Positions 43,454 to 54,399 are shown, counted from the first letter of the stretch. The stretch: DNA of 64,000 nt from Pyrrhosoma nymphula (GCA_963573305.1 OY754337.1:68917094-68981093), one strand, 5' to 3'. Notes: generated from the sequence alone by a model not told the origin. Made by a program: numbers and translations.

Positions 43454-45069
43454 CAGTAGACTCTCGTTATTACGAACCACGCTCTTAAGAACTTTCATTT
43501 TTACAAAGCAAAATCGTTGGTCCCAACCAAAGGGGTATCCAAATTATGGCAAAAGAAACGATATTACAAAATTACAAACCTTAGTCTCGGTCCCAACAGA
43601 AACAAAAAATATTTTTTATGAGTTTTGACGCATAAACAATGGCATTCATGCAGGCATCCACAATGTTGCATTATAAATTGTTAAGCTTTGCCACACGTAC
43701 TTTGCCCAAGAACTTGAAAACTACCAGGGACAATGGATACTTCAAATTAGCTACTTAGATGAGTTGAGGGTATAGGACTCCCATTGGTTAGTGAACTTTG
43801 GAGGGGCACTGGAAGCATGAGGAGGGGTGAAAGGGAAGAAACAAAAGATAGGGACTTGTCTTTTTCCTTTTCACCAGGCCCCAACCTCTCATGTTCCCAC
43901 TGTCCCTGAGAAGATCACTTCCCCTTTACACTCAACCCAGCTAATACTCCTTCCCCACGAACTCCCCTGCCTAACTTTGGCCCCACTCCCTCCCTCCCAC
44001 TCCCTTTTCCCATCCCCAACTTCCAACCCCCTTTCGAATTTCCCCCTAATTACGAGAGGTTTATAATGCACGAAAAATTTCTGTTTGTTTGCTATAGTGG
44101 GTTCAGAGTTTTTGGCCGATTTTCTCTGGAAATAGGTCGAATTTTGGACCAAGCACACCCTGGAAGTTATTTTTCTCTAAAAGGAAGTACTCACAAGGGC
44201 TTCACTATGAATTTTGTAATAAGTATTATAGCACATTGAATGTTCATTATTAAAATTATTGGAGGGGTTGACTTCGATATGAAAGAAAGTAAGCAGGGGA
44301 TAAATAACACCCCTTTTATTTTTCATCATCCATACTCATTGTTAATATCAGAGATAAATCCCATAAATATGAAACTTTCAGTTAATTCAAACCAAGGAGC
44401 GTGTTGCAAACAAACCGTACGAATGATTGGAATCAGTCCTTTAAAAAGGATTCCCTTGTGAAGCATTTTCCTATAATAATATGCTGAGGGGAATCACTTA
44501 TTCTACGGCAGTGACTCGTGGAGCATTGTGTGAGGCTAGTATTTTTCTTGTGTGTGATTTCCTCCTATTTCATTACTTGAAATGGGCTCCAGAAGACAAT
44601 GTGAAAACACTGTTTATGATCCCAAGAAGAAAATGTGCACCAATGTAGCTGCATTGCCTTTTGTAGAACTCCTTAGGGAGGGGAAAAGCCGAAGCAGCTT
44701 CCGATCACGAAATTATTCATGCCAGCTTGCACCCCCAGTCAAGATAAAATTCATAAAAATCGCTCAAACAGGAATAGATCATTTAATTTATGTGAGTTTC
44801 GTTTGATCTCCATTAAAAACCAATAAAAGGTCCTGATAGAGTATTTTTTTCCACCTTGGAGCGCAACCCCCTTATTTTCATAAGACTAATGCTTACTCCA
44901 ATGAGGATTCGTGCAACGTGGCATAATTGTGGAGCATAACCACAGCGTTCAGGAAAGTTTTGACTGTATTTTTTATGATTTTTCTAAAAGTAAACATTGA
45001 TACGAAGTTCGATACTATGAACCACCGATTTTTTGGTCCCATGAACTTCGTAATAACAAGAGTCTACTG
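43454..45069. mobile_element. Tigger-like element with clear TIRs
   Basis: The left end CAGTAGACTCTCGTTATTAC and the right end read inward CAGTAGACTCTTGTTATTAC differ at one base. They are flanked by TA (43452-43453, 45070-45071). The 1.6-kb interior has no recognisable transposase. A 74-codon plus frame at 44582 (MGSRRQCENTVYDPKKKMCT) is of unknown meaning. Confidence 0.82.
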
Positions 45070-45071
45070 TA

Positions 45072-45632
45072 ATGCTCATTTTTAAACCTTTGATCTAGGT
45101 TATCTGTTCAGTGGCATAAAAAAGTGAAGGGAATAACAAATTTTCAATTACAATTGAGATTTCCTTGAATATGTACATCTTAGCTGTCACAATAACTAAC
45201 ATTATAAAGAAACAATTGTGTTCATTATGGTCCAGTAATGTCAAATAAGCCATGAATCTTACGACAGATGATAGAATTTCTGAAGTGATGGCATTTTCTG
45301 CCTTTCTCTTCCATTGATCCAAAATTAATAATGGAAATTCAGTAATCAATTGTTGAATAGAAGACTCAAATTGTACAAGGAATTTCAACAAAAAATTAAT
45401 ATATTAACAGTACCAACATATATCATAAGAATCTACCGCTTGGAGTAGTGTGAGAATATTATTCACAAAGAAAAAATTTTAGCACACTATACAGACCGAA
45501 ATGAAAAACGTCATGAGTAAGTGGTCGAAATGGTCAACCATATGAAACATTTGTTCTCAAATGACATGTGAATACAGCTAAGTATCAGATGTGTGATCAA
45601 CCACAATAAGTTTCTCAAGTAAAATAACAAAC
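45072..45632. other. HERC1 intron, no recognised feature
   Basis: A minus-strand frame at 45095-45391 (MLKFLVQFESSIQQLITEFP) lies in the HERC1 orientation. It has no HERC1 match, and exons f and g join in phase without it. Confidence 0.4.
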
Positions 45633-45756
45633 CATGTAATTGGTTGAGAGCCACAGGAAAGTTTTTCAAAATACTGGTGGCATGCCTGAATGTTTTTGAT
45701 GCTAGTGGTAGCAATAACCCAAGATGATTTTCTAAAAGCCTAATACTTGATGATAT
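45633..45756 (-). CDS. HERC1: HERC1 exon f
   Basis: This exon has 41 codons plus one trailing base. It reads ISSSIRLLENHLGLLLPLAS, then KTFRHATSILKNFPVALNQLH. The HERC1 counterpart is SSSVALLHKHLQLLLPHATD followed by RSANLLKESP. The acceptor is TTTTTGCAG. The donor TTACATG|GTTTG is not a strong match to consensus, but it is the only nearby site whose phase joins exon g, where the split codon becomes Gly. The open frame continues 120 bases past the donor into the intron, so a longer exon cannot be excluded from sequence alone. Confidence 0.85.
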
Positions 45757-46343
45757 CTGCAAAAATAAAAAAAAATCACAAGTTCAAAAATTAACATTTC
45801 GGTGAGAAATCATACACAAAATTTTTGTAATTAGTAGAAAACTTACAGCATTTTTATCTTTTTAATACTGCACTAGCAACTTCATATGCTTTTATTACAA
45901 AACTAAAGCAACTACAATAATTACTAAGTTAATGGGTAAGTTATAACTCAGGATAAATAGAAAAATAGACACCATATTTACTCAAATATATTTTGCAACT
46001 ACTACACTAAAAGACCATGCCTGAAAGATTAAGTCCATTAATCATGCACTTCTTTTCTTCAGATGAACTAGAAAAGAAAATACAAGTTTGCTATCAAGTT
46101 TAAGCCAGTGATTATGAAATCAACTGGATCTCCAAGAGGATAATCCAGTCACTCACAATTTATTTACTATTTTAATACTGAATATGCTTTTCCCAGCACA
46201 TTTGCATTGTTCATTTCAATCAAGACCTTTGGCTGCCACTGAATAAATGCAATTCATGGAAATATGCTCAAATGAGAAACAATGATTAGCCATAGGCTTT
46301 GTATACTGCATGACTTCTACTTCATATGCTACACAATACCCCA

Positions 46344-46724
46344 GTAGATGTAGATAGATTGTACGTGTGGGCGAGGGCCTTCTGGAGCCCTCCTGGCACT
46401 CAGACCTTTTGGTCCATTGTGCCATCCCACGTTTAACCTGCCTGCCACTTGCACATAGGGGACAAGAGGACCATGGTAGAGGTATGAAGGAGGGGCCACC
46501 CCCAACCCTCCCGGTACAGGTAGGGATGGAGTCCTCCCTCCCACCTTCCCGGTCTGGGTTCTCCCTCCGGCCTCCCGGTATAGGTCTGGAGGGAGTGTCA
46601 CCCCTCTATCCACCCCGGTAGAGGCATCGAGGAGGGCCACCCATCCAACCCCCGTCCAGGCCCAACGTTGCTTAACTTCTGTGATCTGACGGGAACTAGT
46701 TTGGTAACGTGGCTATGCCCTAGC
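46344..46724 (-). mobile_element. 5S rRNA-derived SINE, copy 2
   Basis: The flanks CTACACAATACCCCA at 46329-46343 and 46725-46739 are an exact 15-bp duplication. On the minus strand the head is GGGCATAGCCACGTTACCAA, then TCCCGTCAGATCACAGAAGT followed by TAAGCAACGTTGGGC, again 5S-like. The body matches copy 1 (GGACCAAAAGGTCT, CCGGGAGG, GCCCTCG). The 3' end is CAATCTATCTACATCTAC. It lies in the HERC1 intron between exons e and f, in the same orientation as HERC1. Confidence 0.9.
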
Positions 46725-47045
46725 CTACACAATACCCCAACTATTGTATAACCTTGGGAGATATTTATTTGAAAAGAAATGCTGATGAAACTAGGTGAAG
46801 GAATACATGGGTCCTTAAGCTTCAGGGTTCACGTATTTCATGAAAATATGTCCCAACATTAAAAAACAAAAATTAAATTGCACCAAGAAGGGTTTGTGCT
46901 TTGCAAAAATCCAAACAAATGCATGGTGGATGTAACAGTCACAATTATTTGAGTAGATACAGTAAGCCATATTTATTTGGAATTATTAATGATACCAATA
47001 TATAAGTAAGAGCTTTAAAATTTGGGCTCATAAAAACATTCTCAC

Positions 47046-47201
47046 TCCACTGAGATCTTCCACATTGACTGTACAGTGAGCCAATAAATGAGTCTGAAGT
47101 GATGAAAGCAGGTCATGAAGGTGGGAAATAGGTGCACCAGATGTGCTAAGCTCAGCCTCTCCCTTGTCCAAATTTTTCTCAATTTCATTCAAGCACTCCT
47201 C
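47046..47201 (-). CDS. HERC1: HERC1 exon e
   Basis: This phase-0 exon has 52 codons and, like exon b, no ATG, so simple ORF scans miss it. It reads EECLNEIEKNLDKGEAELST, then SGAPISHLHDLLSSLQTHLL, then AHCTVNVEDLSG. The pattern ELEKN...PAHLHELLCSLQKQLLAFC of vertebrate HERC1 lines up along its length. The acceptor is CTTTTTCAG. The donor is best placed at GGA|GTGAGA, which keeps phase 0; an alternative GT four bases upstream would break the frame. It follows exon d by 114 bp and precedes a 1.3-kb intron carrying a 5S-derived SINE. Confidence 0.9.
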
Positions 47202-47315
47202 CTGAAAAAGTAAACATAGGTCAGCAACATCAGGCCCGCAGGCACCTTAATGGATGTAAAAATGACATTTCACAATGTTAAGGCCAAAATATTTATTATA
47301 TACTATTAGCATTAC

Positions 47316-47483
47316 CGTGTGAACACTCAAATTTTGCAAAAGGATTTTCATTAAAACTTCAGGAAGGTGCAAATCTTGAGTATCCAATCTTCCTTCCAGG
47401 TTGGAAGGAATACTATATCCCAACAAGGAAGACACGTGGCTGTGGTCTTCTAGGCTTGTCAGTATTATTCCCAAAAGCATTTT
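47316..47483 (-). CDS. HERC1: HERC1 exon d (IILTSLEDHSHVSSLLGY)
   Basis: This phase-0 exon has 56 codons. It starts KMLLGIILTSLEDHSHVSSL, continues LGYSIPSNLEG, and ends PEVLMKILLQNLSVHT. It matches the HERC1 stretch IILTSLQDHTHVASLLGYSS followed by LAEILMKTLLRNL. The arthropod loop between these two helices is shorter than the vertebrate one, which carries an extra Ser/Gly-rich insertion. The acceptor is ATCTTCCAG and the donor ACG|GTAATG. The intron to exon e is only 114 bp. Confidence 0.95.
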
Positions 47484-47719
47484 CTGGAAGATATAACATG
47501 AAAATTTAATTATTGATATTTAAAAAGAAGATGCAGCCTTGTATTCATTCAAGATGTGCTGGCAATCCTCCCAGTAAAATATTCTATAAAGATTCAAATA
47601 GAAAAATATATGCAATAATTTATTTAATTCAAGTATTCTACCAGCTGATTCATAGGTTCTTGGACAGTCCCAATTCGGCATCCCAATTTCATAGACATTG
47701 TCTCACTTTCCCTCCTAAG

Positions 47720-48120
47720 GATGTCCTGCCATTAGATCCCTCTTAAATTCTTCACATCTACTACTTCCTCTTAATTCGTCCAGAATACCTATCCTCTTCC
47801 AAACTTCCCCAGTGTTCTCCCCTCAATCACCCTCTTCAGCATCCCCTCTCCTCTCAATACCTCCTCCATCCATCTCTTCTGCCTTCTCCGAGCCTCCGCC
47901 ACAAGCTTCCTCTCCTCTCCAACCACATCTAATACCTCTTCGTTTTTCTTCCTCGCCACCCAGCTCACCCTCTCCATCCTTCTCCAAACCCACATCTCAA
48001 ACGCCTTAAGTAAACGCACATCCTCCCTTCACAATGACCAAGTTACCGACCCATACAGTGCCATGCTCCATATTAGAGTTTTCACCAGCCTTTTCTTTTA
48101 GTCTCTCTTTTCTGCAAAAT
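47720..48120 (-). pseudogene. LINE RT C-terminal fragment
   Basis: The minus-strand frame at 47789-48019 reads LLKAFEMWVWRRMERVSWVA, then RKKNEEVLDVVGEERKLVAE, then ARRRQKRWMEEVLRGEGMLK. The W.WRRM...W, NEEVL and RRRQ.RW.GH.LRG pattern is typical of the end of the same LINE group as 4405-5145. The fragment is short and flanked by decayed sequence. Confidence 0.72.
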
Positions 48121-48734
48121 TTCTCTGCAAACATCCATTTAACAGAACAAATAACAATTGTTGAAAACATTTATAGTTTATAATATATTTTTATCTCATA
48201 TAGCCACGACATTGAGCAATTAGGAAATTTTTAGGCTTGCATCGCGTGTCTGCTGCATGCATTCCAAAAGGGAGAGAAAATTGTAAATGTTTAAATATTT
48301 ATAAAAAACGTATTTATGAATTGCCACAAAATTTTATTTTTGGAATAGTTAGCTGGGTATGTTTAGATTACGGAAAAAAAGTTTCGGCTGATTCTGAGAT
48401 GGAGTATTTGAGAAAAGTTTATTAACTATTTTTTAAACATTAGTAATTAACAACAATAGGGTATAGAAGAAACTAATTTTTATTGATATATTTGCATTCA
48501 ATAAAGATTTAGCTTTAATAAGAGCTATTAATCATTGCTGTATGACAATTACAAGTGGAGATATAAGTGATAACATGATTTAAGGCTCGGATTTTGCTAA
48601 AAATGCGAAAAAATTAAAATATGCATAATTCGCTCAAAATTTTTTTTTTCACAAAACGGTTTAAGGGTATTCAGTTTGAGTTGATATTGTCCCCATACAC
48701 CAATTTTTATAAAAATCTAAGACCCTAAGGGACA
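48121..48734. other. Intron sequence, nothing recognised
   Basis: A 62-codon plus frame at 48237 has no similarity I know. The sequence is AT-rich, and no terminal repeats were seen. Confidence 0.4.
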
Positions 48735-49366
48735 AACGTTTGTTGAATTGAGGTGGAATGACCCATATAAGAACAAACCTCAACAAATTTTGCCCCATGG
48801 AAATGGGGATGCGACTGTACAACAAACTTCCTGCTAAAATAAATAATATTAAAAATTATAATATCATTAAAATACAATTAAAAAGGTTACTTCTACAAGG
48901 GTCCTATTATTCTTTGGAGAAATACTTATGTGCGTAAAGGAAGGACTTGATTAACCTTTAAAGGACGGCTTTAAATCCCAGATGTATCACTGCATGGCCG
49001 GGCATTTAAATGGCCTAGGTTTAAAATATAAGCAGCTCTCCAGTTAATTATAAATAACGAAACTCATTATAAGCCGATTTTAAACGAAGTGTGTCTCAGT
49101 GGTCCCTAAAGGCCATAAACGAAAACATTAGGTGGTCCCTTTTGGGACCGCACGAACGCTAAAGGTTAAGTATTTTCAATATGTTTTTGTGTATTTTTGT
49201 GTATTGGGTGAAAAATATTTGTGATATATGTTTTGACTGAAATTGACTGATTTAATATGTATTGTTAATGTAACTTCTGTTTATGATTGAAGTGCCTTAT
49301 ATCATTGGACAAATGTACCTTGGTGTTTGGGGAAATTAAAACCATTATTATTATTATTTATTATTT
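48735..49366 (+). pseudogene. CR1-like LINE 3' end
   Basis: It reads MEMGMRLYNKLPAKINNIKN then QLKRLLLQGSYYSLEKYL, the C-terminal MGxRLYNKLP...YYSxxEYL signature seen intact at 9.0-9.16 kb. A 3' UTR with GACAAATGTACCTTGG follows, ending in an (ATT)n tail at about 49344-49365. A 211-bp TTAA-flanked MITE interrupts the 3' UTR. The second Dong-like copy is inserted in the ATT tail. Confidence 0.78.
48955..49165. mobile_element. piggyBac-like MITE
   Basis: The ends CCTTTAAAGGACGG and (read inward) CCTTTAGCGTTCGTG begin alike and are flanked by TTAA (48951-48954, 49166-49169). The 211-bp size and TTAA target fit a non-autonomous piggyBac-type element. Confidence 0.68.
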
Positions 49367-49494
49367 GTTACAGTTGTAACACTTCCCTCCGAGCCCCAGG
49401 CAAGCATCAGGTTTCATTGCTGTCATAATGGCCGGAGACTCGAGAGTAATTGTGCAGTGATCGCAGCCAAGTCCGACGCCCATCAGATGTGTGG

Positions 49495-50649
49495 CTACGC
49501 TGCGGTCGGGTCATGCGTCCGCATAAGACGGAGTGACCCCAGGATGATGGCCTTCTGCATGCGTGCAACTAGTGATTCCGCCTGTGCCACGCAGGACGGA
49601 ATGCACTTGATGTTATTTATCAGCGAGCCCTTGACTCCACCGAGCACACCTATGATGAGGACCACTAGTTTCACAGAGTGTCCAGGGTACATCTGTCGAA
49701 GTTCGAAAAGCAGGTCTTGATATTTCATCCATTTTTCCACCTCCTTCGTATCCATGTTAGTTTCAGCATGAGCCGAAAACTCAATCACGAATATGGAGCA
49801 TGTGAGTTGCTCGAGGAGAACGATATCAGGCTTGGTCGCCTCCAACTTGGTGGTGGAGAAGGAGTAATTCCACCTGATTGTGCATTTATCGTTCTCCACG
49901 ACGGACTCAATATCTGCAGGGGCATAGGGCAGCACAGGTGTTTTGTCGATGCCATAATGGTGTCGAAGGTGAAAGTATAGCACCTGTAGGGCCGTGTTGT
50001 GCCGAGCTAAATACACTGACTTGGCGTAATAGCTACAGCCGGAGAGGAGGTGACTCAAAGTCTCCGGCTGGGCTCAGCACGCCCTACATCTCGTGTCCGC
50101 AACCTCCGCCTTCAATATAATGCGGCAGTACACGAGTGTGTTTATGACACCATCCTGGCACGCGAGGAAAAAACCTTCGGTCTCGGACTTCAGACCGGCG
50201 GAGCGTAGGAAGGCAAATGTCAACTCCTTCGATAACCCATGCTTTTCAATGTTTCGATAGAAACATCCATGCACGGGCTTATCGGTATGCGCCTCGAGGA
50301 AGGCCTTCTGCACAGCTTTTTTTATTTCGAGCTTGAGGACGTCTGCCTTCATTGACGAGATGGTCATGTCATTGTCGCTTCCATCGGATAACGGGTCGAA
50401 GTCGAGACTGGTTTTGTCTGCTGCCCTCTTTGCCACCTGGAAGAGAAACGCCCCTGCTCCCGCACTCTCGTGCTCTCTCACGAGATTGAGCAGGGGGTCC
50501 CTGCTTTTCAACACTCGGCATGCTCTACCCAGGACAACTCTGTTGTAGAGACACTCCAGACTCAATAGTCCTCTACCACCTACATTGCGAGGGAGATACA
50601 ATCTGGCGACGGAGGATTTCGGAGGAAGACTTCTATAGATAGTCATCAT
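49495..50649 (-). pseudogene. Dong/R4-like copy 2: C-terminal endonuclease
   Basis: The frame 50074-50649 reads MMTIYRSLPPKSSVARLYLP through KADVLKLEIKKAVQKAFLEA to ADTRCRAC. A stop replaces the codon in the CxxC motif (CRAC, stop, QPETLSHLLSGC). The frame 49495-50058 continues with LSHLLSGCSYYAKSVYLARH, then ATKPDIVLLEQLTCSIFVIE and MKYQDLLFELRQMYP. The zinc-binding and restriction-like core residues are otherwise kept, including KPD and the E/K pair. This copy shows the frame that copy 1 lost near 10320. Confidence 0.85.
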
Positions 50650-50673
50650 CTTCCTCGTTCCCCTATCGAGGTT

Positions 50674-52494
50674 CTACACCTTGTTGACGTTCCACTTCAT
50701 GCATCCAAAGCTATACAGCAGTGTAGGAACCGCGAACATGTTCGTGGCAAGAACCTTGTTCTTGCTAGACAGCTCAGAACTCCAGATGTTCCTGAGAGTC
50801 TGCCTGTATTTTGTGGTGAGCTTTTCCTTCACTGCTGCCACCTCATTGCTGGCACTGGGGGACGCCGAGATATTCATAGCTATCATCATCCTCGAGGTGA
50901 CGAATGACGCTCCCGTCAACAAGTTGCGCGTCTTCTTTGATCTCCGAAAATCTTCCTCTTGCCAAGTGGATGAATGCACACTTGCCCAATCCAAACTCCA
51001 TCCCTATAGCCTCACTGTATTCCATTAAGGTGTCCAGGGAAGTGCGAAGGTCTTTCGCATTAAAGCATATAGCTTCAGGTCATCCATATAGAACAAATCG
51101 GTGACCTCATGCTTCCTGTCAGCTGGAACACCGCACATGTATCCTCTACCTCGTCGCAGCCTAAGGGACAGGGGTAGGAGGGAAATACAAAACAGTAACG
51201 GGCTCAAGCTGTCACATTGGAAAATGCCACAGTGGTATGTTACCAACTCTATGGAAACTGACCACTTGCCTGAAGTCAGAAAAAAGCGTGTTTTCCAGAG
51301 TGGTAACAGACGTTAGATGCAGGACACTACACCTGGGTGGACTTTCATCAACTTCAGCATAGCAATCAAAAGCTCATGCGAAGTGGTGTCAAAAGCCTTA
51401 TTGTAGTCCACCCAGGCCATTGATAGGTTTCGCTTATGCCGTATGGCATCCTGGCATATGCACCTATCAATGAGCAGGTTGTCCTTGCATCCCACGATTC
51501 CTCACTTTGAGCTTCTCTGCTCGTTCACCTCCTCCCACACAGGCTGGACGTAGTGGAGAATAAGGTCGCTCAAGATCGAGGTGAACGCCTTATATACAGT
51601 GTTGAGGCAGGCTATAGGGCAGTAGTTCCTTGGATTGGACAAGTCTCCCTTCTTAGGTATCAGAACCGTGCATCCCTCAGTCAGCCAAGGTGGAATAGGA
51701 TCTCAACCTATAAGAAAGGACGTGAAGATTCTGGGGAGGTGTTGGCGGGTGGAAGTAAACTTCTTCCACCAGAAGTTATTCACGGCATCCATTCCTGGAG
51801 CCGAGAAGTTCTTCTTCCCACAGAAGGCCTTCTTCACGTCACTTTCTGTGACTGAAAGAGGTCCACATCTTGTAGGTGGTGGTTACACAACTCTTTAAAG
51901 AGGCATATGGCCAGAGAGTCTCCGTTGAATAGCTTGGCAGGGTGGCGGAGATTCTACGACAGGCGGAGGTGGCCGAAAGAGATGGGACGGGTGAAGGAGA
52001 AAGGTGGAATTTTCCCTCACGGCCCTACTCCTCTTGAGGAGTTTTTTCCAGGCAGTGGTGAGTGCTCGTACTCTATCGACCGCGTGCTGCTTAATAGTGA
52101 GCAGCATGCATTTATTCAGTGTGTGATGATTATAACTAAGGCTGCGCATTATGCACCGAACTTTAGAAGTGAAAGTTCGCCCAGATGCGATGTATTCCAT
52201 CACACACTGAATTCTCGACGCCTGTCGTCTCGCCTGTGTGATCTTGGCCTCTTTGCAGAACTGTTCCAGCCTTTTTGCAGATTTGTCCTCCCAAGAGATG
52301 TTATTTTGGGAGTGAGCCATGATTTTGGCAGCCACATAGACTACGAAATTGACCGTCCAAAGGTTCGACGTCTCCGTCAGGATTTTGTCAATTAAGCCAT
52401 TCAACTGGGGCAGGTGGTTACCCCGCAGAGAGATCTTGTGGTGAATGTCTCTCTGCCTAGTTTGTCCTACATCATAGTTTATAGTGCCCAACAA
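50674..52494 (-). pseudogene. Dong/R4-like copy 2: reverse transcriptase
   Basis: The RT lies in several frames. The N-terminal linker is at 51895-52494 (KITQARRQASRIQCVMEYIA and SYNHHTLNKCMLLTIKQHAV). The fingers are near 51553-51855, then come LSMAWVDYNKAFDTTSHELL (51313-51495), CDSLSPLLFCISLLPLSLRL with the FYMDDLKLYA active site (51025-51246), and the thumb at 50674-51025. More frameshifts than copy 1 make it clearly dead. It ends in the same NKV-TAG as copy 1, with homologous sequence continuing beyond. Confidence 0.83.
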
Positions 52495-52521
52495 CCGCGA
52501 TCTTAGTTCAGAGAATGCCTG

Positions 52522-52899
52522 TCAACCTTCCGCCCCATTTGGCAGAGAGACTGTCACGGATGCCATTCTCGCCTCAGGCAGTGGTGAGGCTGCCTGTGTC
52601 GGAGAGGGTGGTCTGGCCAGTGGTGAGTTCCTCTGAACTGGCAGTTGGTGTGGAGTTTCCTCTTTACACATGTGATTGGCATAATTGCGCAGATTCTGCT
52701 GCAATAGATGGTGGTGTTCCAGGTGCATCTCACACCACAAAGAGTGCATCCTTGCCATATAACCCCTGCGATAGGGCTTGCTAGCAGCATGGCATGCGAG
52801 AAGGTCACCCCTTAGGGCTTCCGTCCACTGCATACGAGCTCCTTTCTGAGGTGGTGGATTGTCATTGCCACACCCAACTCTACAAGGGCCCCCATCCAA
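52522..52899 (-). pseudogene. Dong/R4-like copy 2: N-terminal region
   Basis: The minus frame reads MQWTEALRGDLLACHAASKP, then YRRGYMARMHSLWCEMHLEH, then HHLLQQNLRNYANHMCKEET, then a Pro/Ser-rich stretch. In elements of this group the N-terminus has a short conserved W...LL....A......RGY..R...LW motif, followed by a QNLR helix, before the RT; it fits here. Copy 1 lacks it through truncation. A CxxxxC-rich beginning (CRVGCGNDN) is visible but no clear zinc finger. Confidence 0.6.
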
Positions 52900-53192
52900 G
52901 AGGGGCCGGTTGTGGGTGGCTTTCCTGGTTATCTTTTTGGGAACCAGTTATAACTGCGTGTGGGGTGGTTGGCCCCACATGCAGGCGTCCACCATTAGCT
53001 GGCAAAAGCCGTTTCCAGGTACACCACGGGGAGGCTGGTGGTCCGGCTTTCGTACCCTTATTATTATTATTACTACCACAGAACTTATCTTAACTGGTTA
53101 TGCATTTTCTACAAGAAAATGTCACTGCATTGTTGACTATTAGACTATATTATATGGGTATTTTTTCACATGTTTATAAATTTTAATATACA

Positions 53193-53402
53193 TTGTTAAG
53201 ACGGTTTAGACGTTCCCTCCGTTAAGTCGCGCGAGTGACATGTGTGGTTGGCGGGCGGACCCTTTTTGGTGGGGTGTAGACTGGACGGAGATGTGTCGGG
53301 GGGAAGTGTTCACAGTCCACTGCTATATGTGAGAGGTGCCGGAAGTTTTTTTTGTATTGTGAGGAAAGAGGCAATAAAAATATTTTTTGCACAGCCTGAA
53401 CA
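53193..53402 (+). mobile_element. Probable BEL/Pao 5' LTR
   Basis: The segment starts TGTTAAGACGG and ends near CAGCCTGAACA, with AATAAA at about 53373 as a polyadenylation signal. The following GTGGTCCTTCGGGCCGGAT is the leader sequence typical of BEL elements. The 5-bp target repeat and a 3' LTR were not found, so the ends are approximate. Confidence 0.5.
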
Positions 53403-54296
53403 AGTGGTCCTTCGGGCCGGATCATCTACTAGACGCCGGATTCGTGTGGTGTGCAGAAATCATCTTTGAGGTGGGTGGCAAGTGACTAAAAGTTTATTTT
53501 AAGTCGTTGTGTAAATCGCAGTGCAAACGGGACGGAGCTGAACCTCCATTCGATCGGGCAAAGGCTCGTGGACTTTGAACTCGTACTCCGACTCGCCGCC
53601 CTGTCACCCCTCCTCCTGATTCCCGCTTGGACGGTGGACTTTGGACTCCCCTTTCCTAGTCGTACCTCCCCTCACTTCGCTGGTTTTCACCTCTCTCCTT
53701 CCTTTGCCCCCACCCCCCTATCCTCCCTCCTTCGCTCACGATCACCTGTGCGCTGCTCGCACCACGGCTTCGTGCCAGAACGAGGCTGTTCCTATCTTAA
53801 ATTACAATTTCTTTCGCTCGTGCGACTCAAACCTGTGTTTGAACCAAATCAGCTGTGCGCTGTCCGCACGGCTTCGTGCCGTAACGAGGCTGTTCCTCTC
53901 TCTTAAGTTACGATCCCATTCGCACGCGCGATACTCTGGGAAATTATTCTTTTGCCCTCTGTTTGAGCTTTACTTTGATATCACGATAGACTACCCGTCA
54001 AATTATTAGTAGATATCATGTCTCTAACAACGAGACAATTAATTGCGCAACAGGAACAGCGGGATAATGCAATATCACGGCTGGTTCCAAATTTAAAGAA
54101 GAAGGGCGCTTCTAATATTACTAAGGAAGCCATTCAGACGAGAATAGACTCGCTCAGGCAGTATTGGAGCGATTACAGTGCTACGCACTATGAGCTGGTG
54201 ACGCGTGAAGATGCGTCGAAGGAGAGTTATTTTGTAGAGGGTCAATTTGAGAATACGGAAGAGAGCTATCATACATTAAATTTGAAACATTTTTTC
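53403..54296 (+). pseudogene. BEL/Pao leader and gag N-terminus (truncated)
   Basis: After a CT-rich leader (53560-53990), a frame starts at ATG 54018. It reads MSLTTRQLIAQQEQRDNAIS, then EAIQTRIDSLRQYWSDYSAT, then EDASKESYFVEGQFENTEES. BEL/Pao Gag proteins begin with such a helical region (R...L...W..F...H..L, then a Y..ee.Y segment). Homology stops around 54290 and no pol domain follows, so only the 5' end of the element is present. The frames in the leader are compositionally biased and not genes. Confidence 0.6.
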
Positions 54297-54399
54297 CCAG
54301 GGATATTCCACATTTTTATTATCCTTATAACCACTCTTCTTATACTTTATTTTTTTCATTATTTATATTGTATAACGCTAGTAGAAAAAAACATAGATA

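Larger units (their letters stand above)
49367..53055 (-). mobile_element. Dong/R4-like LINE, copy 2 (longer)
   Basis: At about 3.69 kb, this copy matches copy 1 (9262-12232) throughout and extends about 750 bp further 5' on the minus strand. The left flank is the ATT tail of a LINE, and the right flank is TTATTATTATTATTA at 53056-53073. So both copies lie between ATT/TAA triplets. The 3' end has the same GTTACAGTTGTAAC near-palindrome. It sits in the HERC1 intron between exons c and d. Confidence 0.87.

Noticed and set aside
43827..44158. Opposed frames of 79 and 89 codons
   Set aside because: Both come from a CCCTCCC-type biased stretch inside a Tigger-like element.
45095..45391. 98-codon minus-strand frame as an extra HERC1 exon
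   Set aside because: Exons f and g join in phase without it, and I see no HERC1 similarity.
49457..50120. Plus-strand frames of 80-100 codons
   Set aside because: Antisense shadows of the Dong-like endonuclease; the same shadows occur in copy 1.
53568..54009. Overlapping 112- and 122-codon plus-strand frames
   Set aside because: Pro/Ser/Leu-rich composition in overlapping frames of a CT-rich retroelement leader; no known domain.
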